Numbered from the stretch's first letter, positions 54,224-63,969 are shown. The stretch: 64,000 nucleotides of DNA from Desulfovibrio sp. X2 (GCF_000422205.1 NZ_ATHV01000064.1:281523-345522), one strand, 5' to 3'. Notes: a model not told the origin generated them from the sequence alone. A program made the numbers and translations.

Positions 54224-55687
54224 TCAGCCGCGCGCCCGGCTCTTGGCGGAACCCTTGGCGGCCCCCTTGCCGGAACCGGCCATGGCGTCCAGCTTGTCCA
54301 GGAGCTCGGCCGCGTCGCGCGCGAGGAGGACGACCACGGGCCCGGGGAAGTCGCCCGAGGTGTCTATGAGAGCGTCGGGGAGGGCGTCGGCCGGAGAGTC
54401 GGCGCCCCCGGCGGAACGCGGCACGTCCGCTTCCGGGCCGTGCCCTGCCGCGCGCAGGGCGTTCAGGGTGTTCCAGTCCAGGTCGTCGTCCCGGCCGCGC
54501 GGCTCGTCGCCGTCCATGCCGTGGTCCACGGCCGAGACCCTGAGCCCGGCCGCGTCCAGCCCCTTCAGGGTGTTCTCGGCCAGGCGCAGGGTGAGGGCCC
54601 AGGACAGGCCCCCCTCCCCTTCCCCGGCCGCCGCGGCGGCCGCGGTCAGGCGCACGCCGAGTTCCGGCGCAGCGCCGTAACGCGGACAGCCGGGCAGGAG
54701 CACATGGCCGTCCAGGGAAGAGGTGATGCCGCCGTCGAAGGCCGCCACCTGCGCGGGCCGCGTGGCCCAGGGCAGGGCCGCGGCCATGTTGCCGCCGAAG
54801 CGCGGCAGCAGGCCCGCGGCGAAGGGCCGCTCGGCCAGCCTGCGCCCGGTGTCGGCAAGCTCCTCCAGTATCTCGGCCCGCGCCCGGGCCTGCACGAGCG
54901 GCGCCGCGTGGTTCAGCGGGCCGGGCCCCCGTCCCACGCGGTAGGAGGCGCGAAGCCCGAGGTTCAGGAAGCCCTGCGCCTCGGTCACGGCGCGCGTGAG
55001 CTCCATGCCGCGCGCCAGGTTCGCGGCGATGGCCGCGGACAGGGAGCAGCCCGTGCCGTGCACGTTTTTCGTGTCCACCTTGGGCTGGATCAGCGGGATG
55101 GGCTCCTGTCCGCGCACGGCCAGCCAGTCCGTGACCGCGGCGAAGTCCTCGAAATGGCCGCCCTTGAGCAGCACGGCCGCGGGCCCCAGGTCGAGCAGGC
55201 GGCGGCAGGCCTCGAAGCAGTCCTCGCGCGTGCGGATGTCCATGCCCACCAGAAGCTCGGCCTCGTGGCGGTTGGGGGTGAAGAGCGCGGCCAGGGGGGC
55301 CATCTTCGTCTTCAAGGCCTCCACGGCGTCCGGCTGCAGCAGGCGGTGTCCGCTGGTGGCCACGCAGACCGGGTCCACGACCAACGGGCCGCCCCAGGCC
55401 TTGAGCAGCGGGGCGATCGCGGCGATGATGCCGTGCGAGAAGAGCATGCCGGTCTTGGCGGCGTCGATGGAAAGGTCGTCCAGCACGGCGGAGAGCTGCA
55501 GGGCCACGAACTCCGGCTCGGGCGCGTGGATGCCCGAGACCCCCAGCGAGTTCTGCGCCGTCAGGGCGGTGATCACGCTGGCGCCGTACACGCCGTTCAT
55601 GGCGAAGGCCTTCAGGTCCGCCTGTATTCCCGCGCCGCCGCCGGAATCGGACCCGGCCACGGTCAGGGCCTGGGGATTCCTGATCAT
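54224..55687 (-). CDS. ThiD-ThiN fusion, thiamine biosynthesis
   Basis: A 487-residue protein. Residues 1-265 are ThiD, the HMP/HMP-phosphate kinase that adds two phosphates to hydroxymethylpyrimidine (VAGSDSGGGAGIQADLKAF at the start, VDPVCVATSG and the KNVHGTGCS catalytic loop near the end). The rest is ThiN-like (LPRFGGNMAAALPWA, then VVVLLARDAAELLDKLDAM), a thiamine-phosphate synthase that replaces ThiE. The ThiN part carries a low-complexity, possibly disordered, acidic insert (GEGEGG...DGDEPRGRDDD). It overlaps the next upstream gene by 4 nt. A TPP riboswitch was not seen. Confidence 0.8.
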   Translation of the reverse strand: MIRNPQALTVAGSDSGGGAGIQADLKAFAMNGVYGASVITALTAQNSLGVSGIHAPEPEFVALQLSAVLDDLSIDAAKTGMLFSHGIIAAIAPLLKAWGGPLVVDPVCVATSGHRLLQPDAVEALKTKMAPLAALFTPNRHEAELLVGMDIRTREDCFEACRRLLDLGPAAVLLKGGHFEDFAAVTDWLAVRGQEPIPLIQPKVDTKNVHGTGCSLSAAIAANLARGMELTRAVTEAQGFLNLGLRASYRVGRGPGPLNHAAPLVQARARAEILEELADTGRRLAERPFAAGLLPRFGGNMAAALPWATRPAQVAAFDGGITSSLDGHVLLPGCPRYGAAPELGVRLTAAAAAAGEGEGGLSWALTLRLAENTLKGLDAAGLRVSAVDHGMDGDEPRGRDDDLDWNTLNALRAAGHGPEADVPRSAGGADSPADALPDALIDTSGDFPGPVVVLLARDAAELLDKLDAMAGSGKGAAKGSAKSRARG

Positions 55688-56715
55688 GCTTCCTCCCTGT
55701 TCGCTTGCCGGTTCTCTCCCCCGCTCTCCCCGCCGCCGTCTCCATCTTCCATATCGTCCGCCACGTCGTCCGCCGCGTCGTCCACGCTGCGCAGCGCCCC
55801 CGGCCTGAGCCCGGAGCGGGCCATGACCAGGAGGCCGCACAGCGTCGTGGGCACCACCTGGATCATGTGCAGCACCAGGGCCGCGGCCAGGGCCGGGCCC
55901 TTGGGCACGCCGAAGAGGCCGAGTCCGAAGACGATGGAGGCCTCGAAGACCCCGATGGCGCCCGGGGACGAGGGCACGGCCATGCCCAGCGCGCCGATGA
56001 CGAAGACGGCCAGTATCTGGCCGGGCGCGAGGGGCAGGTCCGCCAGCCAGGCCAGGACGAGGTACTGGCTCAGGAAATAGGTCGCCCAGACGAGGATGGT
56101 CAGGACGGCCAGGCGCGCGAAGAAGCCGAGCGAGAGCTTCGCGCCGAGCTGGTGCAGGAGCTCCGAGGCGAAGAGGCGCAGCCGCTCGAAGGGCACGAGG
56201 CGGAGCAGCGCGGTGCCGAGCCCCGGCCAGACGCGCAGCGCGCCGATGACGAGCCAGGCGCAGCCCACGGCCGCGAGCCCGGGCCAGATGGGCAGCCTCG
56301 AAGAGGCCGCGCCGAGGCTCACCGCGGCCAGGCAGAAGATGAGGTTGACGTCGAAGAAGCGCTCCCAGAAGACCAGCCCGAGTCCCTTGGCCGCCGAAAA
56401 GCCGCAGTGCCTGCTCAGGTAGGCGGCCTTGGCCACCTCGCCGAGCTTGGCGGGAAAGACGTTGTTGAGCCCCAGTCCGAGCGCCGTGGCCTTGGCCCCG
56501 GCGTAGACGGAGAGCCCCGGGCCGCAGAGGTAGCGCAGGCGAAGCCCCGGCACGCCCAGGATGGCGACCATGTAGAGGATGATCAGGCCGACGCGCCAGG
56601 GGCTGTAGCCGGCCACGGCGCGCGTGAGCGCCGCGAAGTCGGCGCCCCACACGGCGTAGAGCACGCAGGCCGCAACCAAGGCCAGCTTGAGCAGGAAGAC
56701 CAGGACCTTTCGCAT
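55684..56715 (-). CDS. UPF0104/lysylphosphatidylglycerol-synthase-like membrane protein
   Basis: A 343-residue integral membrane protein with about seven or eight membrane segments. The patterns LGLNNVFPAKLGEVAKA and GAIGVFEASIVFGLGLFG fit the UPF0104/LPG-synthase transmembrane family (AglD-like), some members of which flip or modify lipids. The aminoacyl-transferase domain is absent. A very acidic tail (about 30 residues after residue 310) ends the protein. It overlaps the thiD-thiN gene by 4 nt. Confidence 0.75.
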   Translation of the reverse strand: MRKVLVFLLKLALVAACVLYAVWGADFAALTRAVAGYSPWRVGLIILYMVAILGVPGLRLRYLCGPGLSVYAGAKATALGLGLNNVFPAKLGEVAKAAYLSRHCGFSAAKGLGLVFWERFFDVNLIFCLAAVSLGAASSRLPIWPGLAAVGCAWLVIGALRVWPGLGTALLRLVPFERLRLFASELLHQLGAKLSLGFFARLAVLTILVWATYFLSQYLVLAWLADLPLAPGQILAVFVIGALGMAVPSSPGAIGVFEASIVFGLGLFGVPKGPALAAALVLHMIQVVPTTLCGLLVMARSGLRPGALRSVDDAADDVADDMEDGDGGGESGGENRQANREEA

Positions 56716-56823
56716 GTCTCTCCACGAACGGCGGGGGCAGCCCGCCTCTTTCCCGCGCCCGGGACACGGCCCGAGGCGCGGCGAGTCTCCATTACGCCGC
56801 TCCGGGGGGAGGGGCAAGAGGCC

Positions 56824-57061
56824 CTAGTGTCGCGTCCATGAAAAAAGTCGATACGCTGCGCAGTGGTCGTACGCGACACATGAACCGGGCGAAGGCACGG
56901 TTCAGCCGCCAGCGGCAGCCGTTAGGCGAGCGCCCTTGGGCGCAAGTCTTACGGATGCCGACAGCAGAGCGTCGGCGGCGTGAGCAAGCCGAAAACCACG
57001 TTTTCGGCGCAGCGATCTTCCGCAAAATACGGCTTTGCGTATTTTGCGGACATCACACTAG
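56824..57061. repeat. CTAG-bounded MITE-like repeat, copy 2 (full length)
   Basis: A 238-bp non-coding element bounded by CTAG on both sides. The ends form an imperfect inverted repeat: CTAGTGT-N3-GTCC on each strand (11 of 14 positions identical). It contains the same two hairpins as copy 1 plus a middle segment of about 60 bp that copy 1 lacks. Its right-hand CTAG overlaps the TAG stop of recD2. The element has the same orientation relative to the gene it follows as copy 1. It has no transposase gene. Confidence 0.88.
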
Positions 57062-59283
57062 GAGTTGACCAGCTCCTGCAGGCGGTAGCGCAGATGGGTG
57101 AAGCGGCGGTCGGACTTGTCGTTGCGCAGCGCGAGGCCCACGGCCCTGCGGCTGCCCACCATGACCACGAGCCGCTTGGCCCGCGTGAGCGCGGTGTAGA
57201 GGAGATTCCGCTGCAGCAGCACGTAATGCTGCGTGACCATGGGGATGACCACGGCCGGGTACTCGCTGCCCTGCGACTTGTGCACGCTGATGGCGTAGGC
57301 CAGGGTCAGCTCGTCCAGATCGCCCGCCTCGTAGGGCACCATGCGGCCGTCGAAGTCGGCCAGGAGCTCGCCGCTTCCCGGGTCCACCTCGTCCACGAAG
57401 CCGAGGTCGCCGTTGAAGACGTCCTTCTCGTAGTTGTTGCGCATCTGGATGATGCGGTCGCCCGCGCGAAAGCGCGTCTGGCCGCGCACGAGCTCCGGCC
57501 CGCCCGAATTCAGGGCCTCCTGCACGGCCTGGTTCAGGGCCTGGGTGCCCACCTCGCCCTTGTGCATGGGCGAGAGCACCTGCACGTCGCGCAGGGGGTC
57601 GAGCCCGTAGGCCGCGGGGATGCGGCGGCAGACGCTGTCGAGGATCAGCTGGCGCACCTTGGCCGGGTCGTCCTGCACGATCCACCAGAAGTCCTTCTTC
57701 GGCGGCTGGGCCTCGGGGTCCTCCTCGGGAAACTGGCCGGAGTTCACGCGGTGCGCGTTGCGCACGATGTAGCTCTCCATGGCCTGGCGGTAGATGTGCG
57801 TAAGCTTCGAGGTGGGCACGGCCTCGCTGGACAGGAGGTCCGAGAGCACGTTGCCCGGCCCCACCGAGGGCAGCTGGTTCACGTCGCCCACGAGCACGAG
57901 GCGGCAGGTGAGCGGCAGGGCGCGCAGCAGGGCCTGGAAGAGCTGCACGTCGAGCATGCTGGCCTCGTCCACGATCACGGCCTCGGCCTTCAGCTTGCTC
58001 TCCTCGTTGTGGCCGAAGCCGCCGTCCGGCTGGTACTGCAAGAGCCTGTGGATGGTCGAGGCCTCGGCCCCGGCCGCCTCGCTCATGCGCTTGGCCGCGC
58101 GGCCCGTGGGCGCGCAGAGCTTCGTATTCAGCCCGGCCGCGGCCAGGGCGCGCACGATCATGCGCGTGATGGTCGTCTTGCCCGTGCCCGGCCCGCCGGT
58201 GACGATGTAGGCCTTGTTCACGCAGGCGCCGACCACGGCCTCGCGCTGCTCGCCCGAGAGGTCGATGCCCGCCTCGGATTCGAGCCCGGGCAGGAGCCCT
58301 TCCACCTTCTTGCGGAAGCTCTTGGGGCAGGGGTGCGAGAAGAGGCCGTAGAGCCTGGTCGCCACCTCGCTCTCGACCTTCCAGAAGAGCGTCAGCCACA
58401 CGGCGCGGCGCACGTTCTGCTCGGGCAGGTCCTCCACGCGCACGCGCTTGCGCTCCTCAAGGCCCGCCAGCGCCTCCTCGAAGCGCTCGCGGTCCACGCC
58501 GCCGAGCATCTCGTGCACGAGGCCGTGGAGGTTCTCCTCGGGATAGAAGAGGTGCCCCTTCTCGCTCATGGAAAAAAGCGCATAGATGACCGCCGCCTCC
58601 ACGCGCTCCAGCGCGTCCGGCGCGAAGCCCAGGCGCAGGGCCATGGCGTCCGCCGTGCGGAAGCCGATGCCCCGGATGTGGTAGGCCAGCTCGTAGGGGT
58701 TCTCCTCGAGCTTGGCGATGGCCCCGGAGCCGTACAGGGAGAAGATGCGCGAGGCGTAGGTGGTGGGCACCTCGTGGGTCTGCAGGAAGAGCATCAGGTT
58801 CCTGATCTCGCGCTGCGACTCCCAGGACTCCACGATGCCCTTGAGCTTCTTGCGGCCGATGCCCTCGACCTCGAGCAGACGTTCCGGCTCGCGGTCCAGG
58901 ATGTCCAGGACCTCGGCCCCGAAGCGGTCCGTGAGCTTCTCGGCCATGGTCCGGCCGATGCCCTTGATGAGCCCGGAGCCCAGGTAGCGGATGATGCCGT
59001 TGAGGCTCGCCGGGTAGGCCTGCACGAAGCGCGTGACCTCGAACTGGCGGCCGAAGCGCGGATGCTCCTTCCACTCGCCCCACATCTCGAGCATCTCGCC
59101 GGGCGTGAGGCTGCCCAGGCAGCCGATCGCCGTGGTCTGGCCGGACTCCTCGCGCACCTTGAGGCGGGCCACGGTCCAGCCGGAGAGCGGATTGTGGAAG
59201 GTCACGGCCAGGACCTCGCCCACGATGCGGGTGAGATCGGGCTCCTCGGGCAGGCCGTCGAGGGTCAGGGGCTTGGCGTCCAT
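57058..59283 (-). CDS. recD2: RecD2-type DNA helicase
   Basis: A 741-residue superfamily 1B 5'-3' helicase of the RecD2 type, which acts without RecBC. It has an N-terminal OB-like and helix-hairpin-helix region (about 1-330, GIGRTMAEKL and GIGRKKLKG), Walker A GGPGTGKTT, Walker B DEASM, and the last motif SVHKSQGSEY. No recB or recC is seen nearby. It is followed by the repeat element, whose CTAG includes its stop codon, and lies 42 nt downstream of recR. Confidence 0.93.
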   Translation of the reverse strand: MDAKPLTLDGLPEEPDLTRIVGEVLAVTFHNPLSGWTVARLKVREESGQTTAIGCLGSLTPGEMLEMWGEWKEHPRFGRQFEVTRFVQAYPASLNGIIRYLGSGLIKGIGRTMAEKLTDRFGAEVLDILDREPERLLEVEGIGRKKLKGIVESWESQREIRNLMLFLQTHEVPTTYASRIFSLYGSGAIAKLEENPYELAYHIRGIGFRTADAMALRLGFAPDALERVEAAVIYALFSMSEKGHLFYPEENLHGLVHEMLGGVDRERFEEALAGLEERKRVRVEDLPEQNVRRAVWLTLFWKVESEVATRLYGLFSHPCPKSFRKKVEGLLPGLESEAGIDLSGEQREAVVGACVNKAYIVTGGPGTGKTTITRMIVRALAAAGLNTKLCAPTGRAAKRMSEAAGAEASTIHRLLQYQPDGGFGHNEESKLKAEAVIVDEASMLDVQLFQALLRALPLTCRLVLVGDVNQLPSVGPGNVLSDLLSSEAVPTSKLTHIYRQAMESYIVRNAHRVNSGQFPEEDPEAQPPKKDFWWIVQDDPAKVRQLILDSVCRRIPAAYGLDPLRDVQVLSPMHKGEVGTQALNQAVQEALNSGGPELVRGQTRFRAGDRIIQMRNNYEKDVFNGDLGFVDEVDPGSGELLADFDGRMVPYEAGDLDELTLAYAISVHKSQGSEYPAVVIPMVTQHYVLLQRNLLYTALTRAKRLVVMVGSRRAVGLALRNDKSDRRFTHLRYRLQELVNS

Positions 59284-59325
59284 GGCGTATGCAGCGGGTC
59301 GGGGAGAGAGGCGCCCCGTCCCGGC

Positions 59326-59937
59326 CTAGAGCTTCTGCCTCCAGAGCAGGGACTGGCGCAGCGTCTCGCGGTCCACGAACTTGACCTCCGCGCCGAGCGG
59401 AATGCCCTGGGCCAGGCGGGTCAGCTGCACGTTGGGGAAGTCGCGTTCGATCATGTTCTTGACGTAGGAGGCCGTGGCCTCGGCCTCGAGCGTGGTGCCC
59501 AGCGCAAGGATCAGCTCCGCGACCTCACCCTCGGCCAGCCGCTCGCGCAGGGCGCGGAACTCCAGCTGGCCCGCGTCCACGCCGTCCAGCGGCGCGAGCA
59601 GGCCGCCGAGGACCATGTACTGCCCCTTGTAGAAGCCGCCTTCCTCCATGGTCAGCAGGCTGTCCCACTCGCCCACGAGGCAGAGCTTGTCCTGCTCGCG
59701 GGCGGGGTCGGTGCACAGCGGGCAGGGGCTCGACTCGGCGAGGCTCAGGCAGCGCTCGCAGAAGCAGAGCTTCTCGCGCAGCTCAAGGATGGCCCCGCCC
59801 AGGGCGTCGGCCTTCTCGCGCGGCCACTTGAGCACGGTCAGGGCGATGCGCAGGGCAGACTTGGGGCCGAGGCCGGGCAGACCGGCCAGACGCTCCACGA
59901 GCTCGCGCAGGGGGGCCGGAAGGGCGCTCTTTTCCAT
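59326..59937 (-). CDS. recR: Recombination protein RecR
   Basis: A 203-residue protein of the RecFOR gap-repair pathway. It has the helix-hairpin-helix GLPGLGPKSALRIAL near the start, the zinc finger CERC...CPLC (about residues 56-72) and the Toprim motif VGEWDSLLTMEE. It lies 17 nt downstream of ebfC and forms the classical dnaX-ebfC-recR group. Confidence 0.96.
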   Translation of the reverse strand: MEKSALPAPLRELVERLAGLPGLGPKSALRIALTVLKWPREKADALGGAILELREKLCFCERCLSLAESSPCPLCTDPAREQDKLCLVGEWDSLLTMEEGGFYKGQYMVLGGLLAPLDGVDAGQLEFRALRERLAEGEVAELILALGTTLEAEATASYVKNMIERDFPNVQLTRLAQGIPLGAEVKFVDRETLRQSLLWRQKL

Positions 59938-59954
59938 GGAGCTGAGACGCGCTC

Positions 59955-60266
59955 CTAGATGATGCCGGGCAGCTTGAGACCGCCGGTGAGCTTGGACATC
60001 TCGGCCTCGCGCAGCTCGCGCGCCTGCTTCAGCGCCTCGCCCACGGCGGCCAGCACGAGATCCTGCAGCATCTCCACGTCCTCCGGATCGACCACGGACT
60101 TGTCGATCTTCACGGAGGTCACGTCCCCGGCGCAGGTGGCGACCACGCTGACCATGCCCCCGCCGCTCTGGGCCTCCACGGTGCGGCCGGAAAGGTCTTC
60201 CTGCAGCTGCCCCATCTTCTTGTGCATCATCTGGGCCTGACGGACCAGGTCGTTCATGCCGCGCAT
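59955..60266 (-). CDS. ebfC: YbaB/EbfC-family DNA-binding protein
   Basis: A 103-residue nucleoid-associated protein that binds DNA as a dimer. It has the typical helix-strand-helix layout: MNDLVRQAQMMHKKMGQLQEDL, then the beta hairpin with VSVVATCAGDVTSVKID, and a final helix. It lies between dnaX and recR, as in most bacteria. Confidence 0.95.
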   Translation of the reverse strand: MRGMNDLVRQAQMMHKKMGQLQEDLSGRTVEAQSGGGMVSVVATCAGDVTSVKIDKSVVDPEDVEMLQDLVLAAVGEALKQARELREAEMSKLTGGLKLPGII

Positions 60267-60344
60267 GCGTTCTCCTCTCTCCCACTCGGGGAGATGTCGT
60301 CGTCGTTCGTTCGCGTTATGCGGCGGGCCGCTGCGCCGCGCCGC

Positions 60345-62357
60345 CTAGTTTATCGGATCGAAGTTCACGATGATCGCGCCGAAGTCGTCGATCATCTTCC
60401 TGACCACGGGGTTGGTGCGCAGGTCGTCGCGCAGCTCCTTGCGGCTCTTCTCCGGCGCGCGTGCGGCGCAGGCGAAGGCCGTCTCGGTCCCCTCCCCGAA
60501 ATATTCGCGCACGAGGCGCTCGATGCGCTCCAGGTTGCCCGACCGCGAGAGCACGTTCCTGTGCTCGTCGTTCTGGCAGACGAGACGAAGTACGCCTTCC
60601 GCGTACTCCCCTTTGCACAGGGAGAAGCCCGCGGGCAGCCCCTGGCCGTTGGCCCGGCCCTGGGCAAAGGCCAGGAAGCCCTCCCAGGTGCGCGGCCCGC
60701 CGGACCGCGGCGCGGGCGCCGATGCCGGTGCGGAAGGCGCGGGCTCGGGCTGCGCAGGCGTTGGCGCGGCCGCTTCCGCCACCGCCTCGGGAGTGGGCTC
60801 CGGTCCGAAGTCCTCGCCGGAGACATCCGCCGAGACATCCGCGGAAGCATCCGCTGCGACGTCCTCCGGGTCCTCCCAGGGCGCGCGGTCGGGAACGGGA
60901 ACCGGCTCGGGCTCGGGTTCCTGTGCACGTCCGGACGCGGGGGCGACGGAAGCTGCGGCGCTCGGGGGCTCGGGCTCGGGCTGCGGCGCGGACTCGGAGG
61001 CGGCCGACTCCGACCCTGCGGCAGGACCGGCCCCGGCCGCGGGAGCGTGCTCCCGGGCTCCGGCTTCCGGTCGTGCCATGGCCTGGGCTGCGGGCTGCCG
61101 GGCGGCCTGGGGCGCAAGCCCCTGCCCTGCTCCGCCTTGCCCAGACTGGGCAGGACCGACTGGCCTTTGGCCTCCGGAGCCGACGTTCCCTCCTCCCTGG
61201 GGGCCCCGGCCGACGGGTCCCGGGCGGGCGCCGCGCGCCGCGGCAGGGGATTCGAGGTCCAGAAGCTTGGGCAGGCTGGCCATGTTGAAGAGCAGAAGCT
61301 CCAGGGCCTGGGCGGGCTCGAGGCTGTGCAGCACGCGGCGCTGGCCTTCGAGCGTCAGCTGCCAGCAGGCGTGGATGTGCGCCAGGGTGAAGCGCCCGGC
61401 GTAGTCGGTAAGCTCCGCGACCTCCTCGGGCGAGGCCTCGATGGCCCCGGAGGCGGTGCCGCCGGACTGGGAAAGCAGGAAAAGATCGCGCCAGGTCCCG
61501 GCCAGCTCGCGCAGGAAGAAGCCGAGATCGAGCCCCTGGTCCAGCACTTCGGAGAGCAGCGCGGAGAGCGCGGCGCAGTCGCCCGCGGCCACGGCGTCCA
61601 ACAGCCGCAGCAGCACCTCGCGTCCGGCGAGGCCGAGCACGGCGCGCACGTCGGCCGCGGTCAGGGGTTCGCTGCCCATGGCCAGCGCCTGGGCCAGGAG
61701 CGACATGGAGTCGCGCACGCTGCCCGCGCCGCGCCGGGCGATGAGGGAAAGCGCCTGCGGCTCGAAGCCCACGCCCTCGCGCTCGAGCAGGGAGCGCAGG
61801 TGCGCCTCCAGCTCCTTTTGCGGCAACCGCTTGAAGGTGTAGTGCTGGCAGCGGCTGATGATCGTGGCCGGGAACTTGTGCGGCTCCGTGGTGGCCAGGA
61901 CGAAGGTGGCGTGCGGCGGCGGCTCCTCGAGCGTCTTCAGGAGCGCGTTGAAGGCCTCGCGGGTGAGCATGTGCGCCTCGTCCACGATGAAGACCTTGTA
62001 GCGGCACTCGATGGGCGCGTAGCCGATGTCTTCCTTCAGGCGCCTCGCGTCGTCGATGCCGCGGTTGGAGGCGGCGTCGATCTCGACCACGTCCACGGCC
62101 GCGCCCGCGGTGATCGCCCTGCAGTGGCGGCACTCGTTGCACGGCTCGGCGGCGGGCCCCCGCTCGCAGTTCACGGCCTTGGCCAGGATGCGGGCGATGG
62201 TCGTCTTGCCCACGCCGCGCGTGCCCGAGAAGAGGTAGGCGGGCGCGATGCGGTCCTCGGCCGCGGCGCGGGAAAGCACAGCCTTGACGGCGTCCTGTCC
62301 GGCGACCTCGGAGAAGCGCTGCGGGCGGTACTTGGCGGTGAGGCTCTTGGTGCTCAT
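60345..62357 (-). CDS. dnaX: DNA polymerase III gamma/tau subunit
   Basis: A 670-residue clamp-loader subunit. Walker A is GTRGVGKTT (about residues 45-53), the zinc cysteines are CERGPAAEPCNECRHC, the Walker B DEAHM and the sensor SRCQHY follow. Between residues 390 and 560 is a long Ala/Pro/Glu-rich linker. The tail after it is the alpha-binding domain. I see no A-rich slippage site for a frameshifted gamma product. Confidence 0.96.
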   Translation of the reverse strand: MSTKSLTAKYRPQRFSEVAGQDAVKAVLSRAAAEDRIAPAYLFSGTRGVGKTTIARILAKAVNCERGPAAEPCNECRHCRAITAGAAVDVVEIDAASNRGIDDARRLKEDIGYAPIECRYKVFIVDEAHMLTREAFNALLKTLEEPPPHATFVLATTEPHKFPATIISRCQHYTFKRLPQKELEAHLRSLLEREGVGFEPQALSLIARRGAGSVRDSMSLLAQALAMGSEPLTAADVRAVLGLAGREVLLRLLDAVAAGDCAALSALLSEVLDQGLDLGFFLRELAGTWRDLFLLSQSGGTASGAIEASPEEVAELTDYAGRFTLAHIHACWQLTLEGQRRVLHSLEPAQALELLLFNMASLPKLLDLESPAAARGARPGPVGRGPQGGGNVGSGGQRPVGPAQSGQGGAGQGLAPQAARQPAAQAMARPEAGAREHAPAAGAGPAAGSESAASESAPQPEPEPPSAAASVAPASGRAQEPEPEPVPVPDRAPWEDPEDVAADASADVSADVSGEDFGPEPTPEAVAEAAAPTPAQPEPAPSAPASAPAPRSGGPRTWEGFLAFAQGRANGQGLPAGFSLCKGEYAEGVLRLVCQNDEHRNVLSRSGNLERIERLVREYFGEGTETAFACAARAPEKSRKELRDDLRTNPVVRKMIDDFGAIIVNFDPIN

Positions 62358-62396
62358 GGGCGAGGGGGCCGGGCAGCCGGCCCCCGTCCTCCGTTT

Positions 62397-63320
62397 CTAG
62401 ACGGTGTAATAGTGCAGCCAGTCGGCGTGGGCGGCGTTGTCGCCGGTGACGATCTTGAAGTACTCCTTCTGGAGATGGAGCGCCACGGGCCCGGCCTCGC
62501 CCTTGCCGATCCGGCGGCGGTCGACCTCGCGGATCGGCGTCAGCTCGGCCGCGGTGCCGGTCAGGAAGGCCTCGTCCGCGGAGTACAGCTCGTCGCGGGT
62601 GAAGCGCTCCTCCACGACCTCGTAGCCCAGCTCGCGGGCCAGCTTGATCATGGACTCGCGGGTGATGCCCGCGAGGATCGAGGTCAGCGGCGGGGTCTTG
62701 ATGACGCCGTTGCGCACCAGGAAGATGTTCTCGCCCGTGCACTCGGAGACGTAGCCCGAGGTGTCGAGCATCAGGGCCTCGTCGTAGCCGTCGGCCACGG
62801 CCTCCATCTTGGCCAGCACGGAGTTCACGTAGTTGCCGCAGGCCTTGGCCTTGGTCATCATCACGTTGACGTGGTGGCGGGTGAAGGTGGAGGTCTTGAT
62901 GCGGATGCCCTTCTTCAGGGCCTCCTCGCCGAGGTAGGCGCCCCAGAACCAGGTGGCCACGATGGTGCGGATGGGGTTCTTGCCCGGGTGCACGCCCATG
63001 ACGCCGTCGCCGATGAACATGAGCGGCCGGATGTAGGCCTCGGCCAGCTGGTTGGCCTGCAGCGTCTCCACGATGGCCTTGACGATGTCCTCTTCGCTGT
63101 GGGGGACCTTCATCTCCATGATGCGCGCCGAGTCGAAGAGCCGCTTGACGTGCTCCTTCAGCCGGTAGACGGCGGAGCGGCCGTCCACGGTCTTGTAGGC
63201 GCGGATGCCTTCGAAAACGCCCACTCCGTAGTGGAGCGTGTGGGTCAGGACGTGGACGTTGGCCTCGTCCCAGGGAACCAGCTTGCCGTCGAACCAGATT
63301 TTGTCCGTCTTCTGCACCAT
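62397..63320 (-). CDS. ilvE: Branched-chain amino acid aminotransferase
   Basis: A 307-residue fold-type IV PLP enzyme that makes leucine, isoleucine and valine from their keto acids. The PLP lysine is in [10 protein letters not shown], the ECTGENIF loop binds the phosphate, and [11 protein letters not shown] follows. It is upstream of dnaX on the same strand, 39 nt away, so dnaX and recR may share its transcript. The GAGAGGGG stretch before the ATG acts as the ribosome site. Confidence 0.95.
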   Translation of the reverse strand: MVQKTDKIWFDGKLVPWDEANVHVLTHTLHYGVGVFEGIRAYKTVDGRSAVYRLKEHVKRLFDSARIMEMKVPHSEEDIVKAIVETLQANQLAEAYIRPLMFIGDGVMGVHPGKNPIRTIVATWFWGAYLGEEALKKGIRIKTSTFTRHHVNVMMTKAKACGNYVNSVLAKMEAVADGYDEALMLDTSGYVSECTGENIFLVRNGVIKTPPLTSILAGITRESMIKLARELGYEVVEERFTRDELYSADEAFLTGTAAELTPIREVDRRRIGKGEAGPVALHLQKEYFKIVTGDNAAHADWLHYYTV

Positions 63321-63372
63321 GACGAAAACCCCTCTCAGGACATCGGATGTGGAATGAACGCGAATCGTTTTG

Positions 63373-63400
63373 GTTACAAGATTGCGGCCGGTGGGGTCAA
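63373..63400 (-). promoter_or_regulatory. Promoter of ilvE (and probably dnaX-ebfC-recR-recD2)
   Basis: On the minus strand TTGACC (complement of 63395-63400), a 16-bp spacer and TGTAAC (63373-63378). The leader is about 45 nt. Confidence 0.5.
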
Positions 63401-63511
63401 GCCTGGGGGCGGACGAGTGGCCGCCCCGACGCGCGGATCCCGGCCCGGCGCGCATTGCCAACGCGGGGCCGCGCCGTGTATGAGGCAAGGATTCCACGCA
63501 AGGAGAGGCCC

Positions 63512-63946
63512 ATGACGCCCAAGACCAAATTCAAGCGCATCCTGCTGCCCGTCGACGGATCCTCGTACTCCATGGACGCCGCCATCCAGGCGGTGGAGCT
63601 GGCCCGCCTGTCAGGCGGCTCCATCGTGCTCCTGCACTGCCACCGCCCCGTGCCCACGGCGCTCGGCGAGCCCAATTTCCAGCAGGTCACCGAGCACTAC
63701 GCCCGCGAGGCCGCGACCCTGCTCGCGCCCTTCCGCGAACTCCTCGACCGCTCCGGGCTCTCCTACGACGACAAGATCGTGGGCGGCCCCACGGCAGAAG
63801 TCATCTGCGAGGTGGCCGACCTCGAGAAGTGCGACTGCATCGTCATGGGCACCAAGGGCAAGACCGGCCTCGAAAGCCTGCTCGTGGGCAGCGTGACCCA
63901 CAAGGTCATGCAGCTCGCCACCCTCCCCGTCCTCGTGGTGCGCTAG
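63512..63946 (+). CDS. Universal stress protein, UspA type
   Basis: A 144-residue protein of the UspA family. The ATP-binding pattern G-x2-G-x9-G-S is present ([19 protein letters not shown]), with Asp in the first strand ([10 protein letters not shown]). It is therefore of the ATP-binding type. The AAGGAGAGG ribosome site precedes the ATG. It is divergent from ilvE. Confidence 0.92.
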   Translation: MTPKTKFKRILLPVDGSSYSMDAAIQAVELARLSGGSIVLLHCHRPVPTALGEPNFQQVTEHYAREAATLLAPFRELLDRSGLSYDDKIVGGPTAEVICEVADLEKCDCIVMGTKGKTGLESLLVGSVTHKVMQLATLPVLVVR

Positions 63947-63969
63947 CACTTTAAAGATGCCTCCGGCGG

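Noticed and set aside
60345..62357. Programmed frameshift in dnaX
   Set aside because: No A-AAA-AAG type slippery string and no fitting stem-loop in the linker region.
60222..63515. Long plus-strand frame opposite dnaX and ilvE
   Set aside because: Its composition is low-complexity Gly, Arg and Ala, with no family features, and it is antisense to well-known genes.
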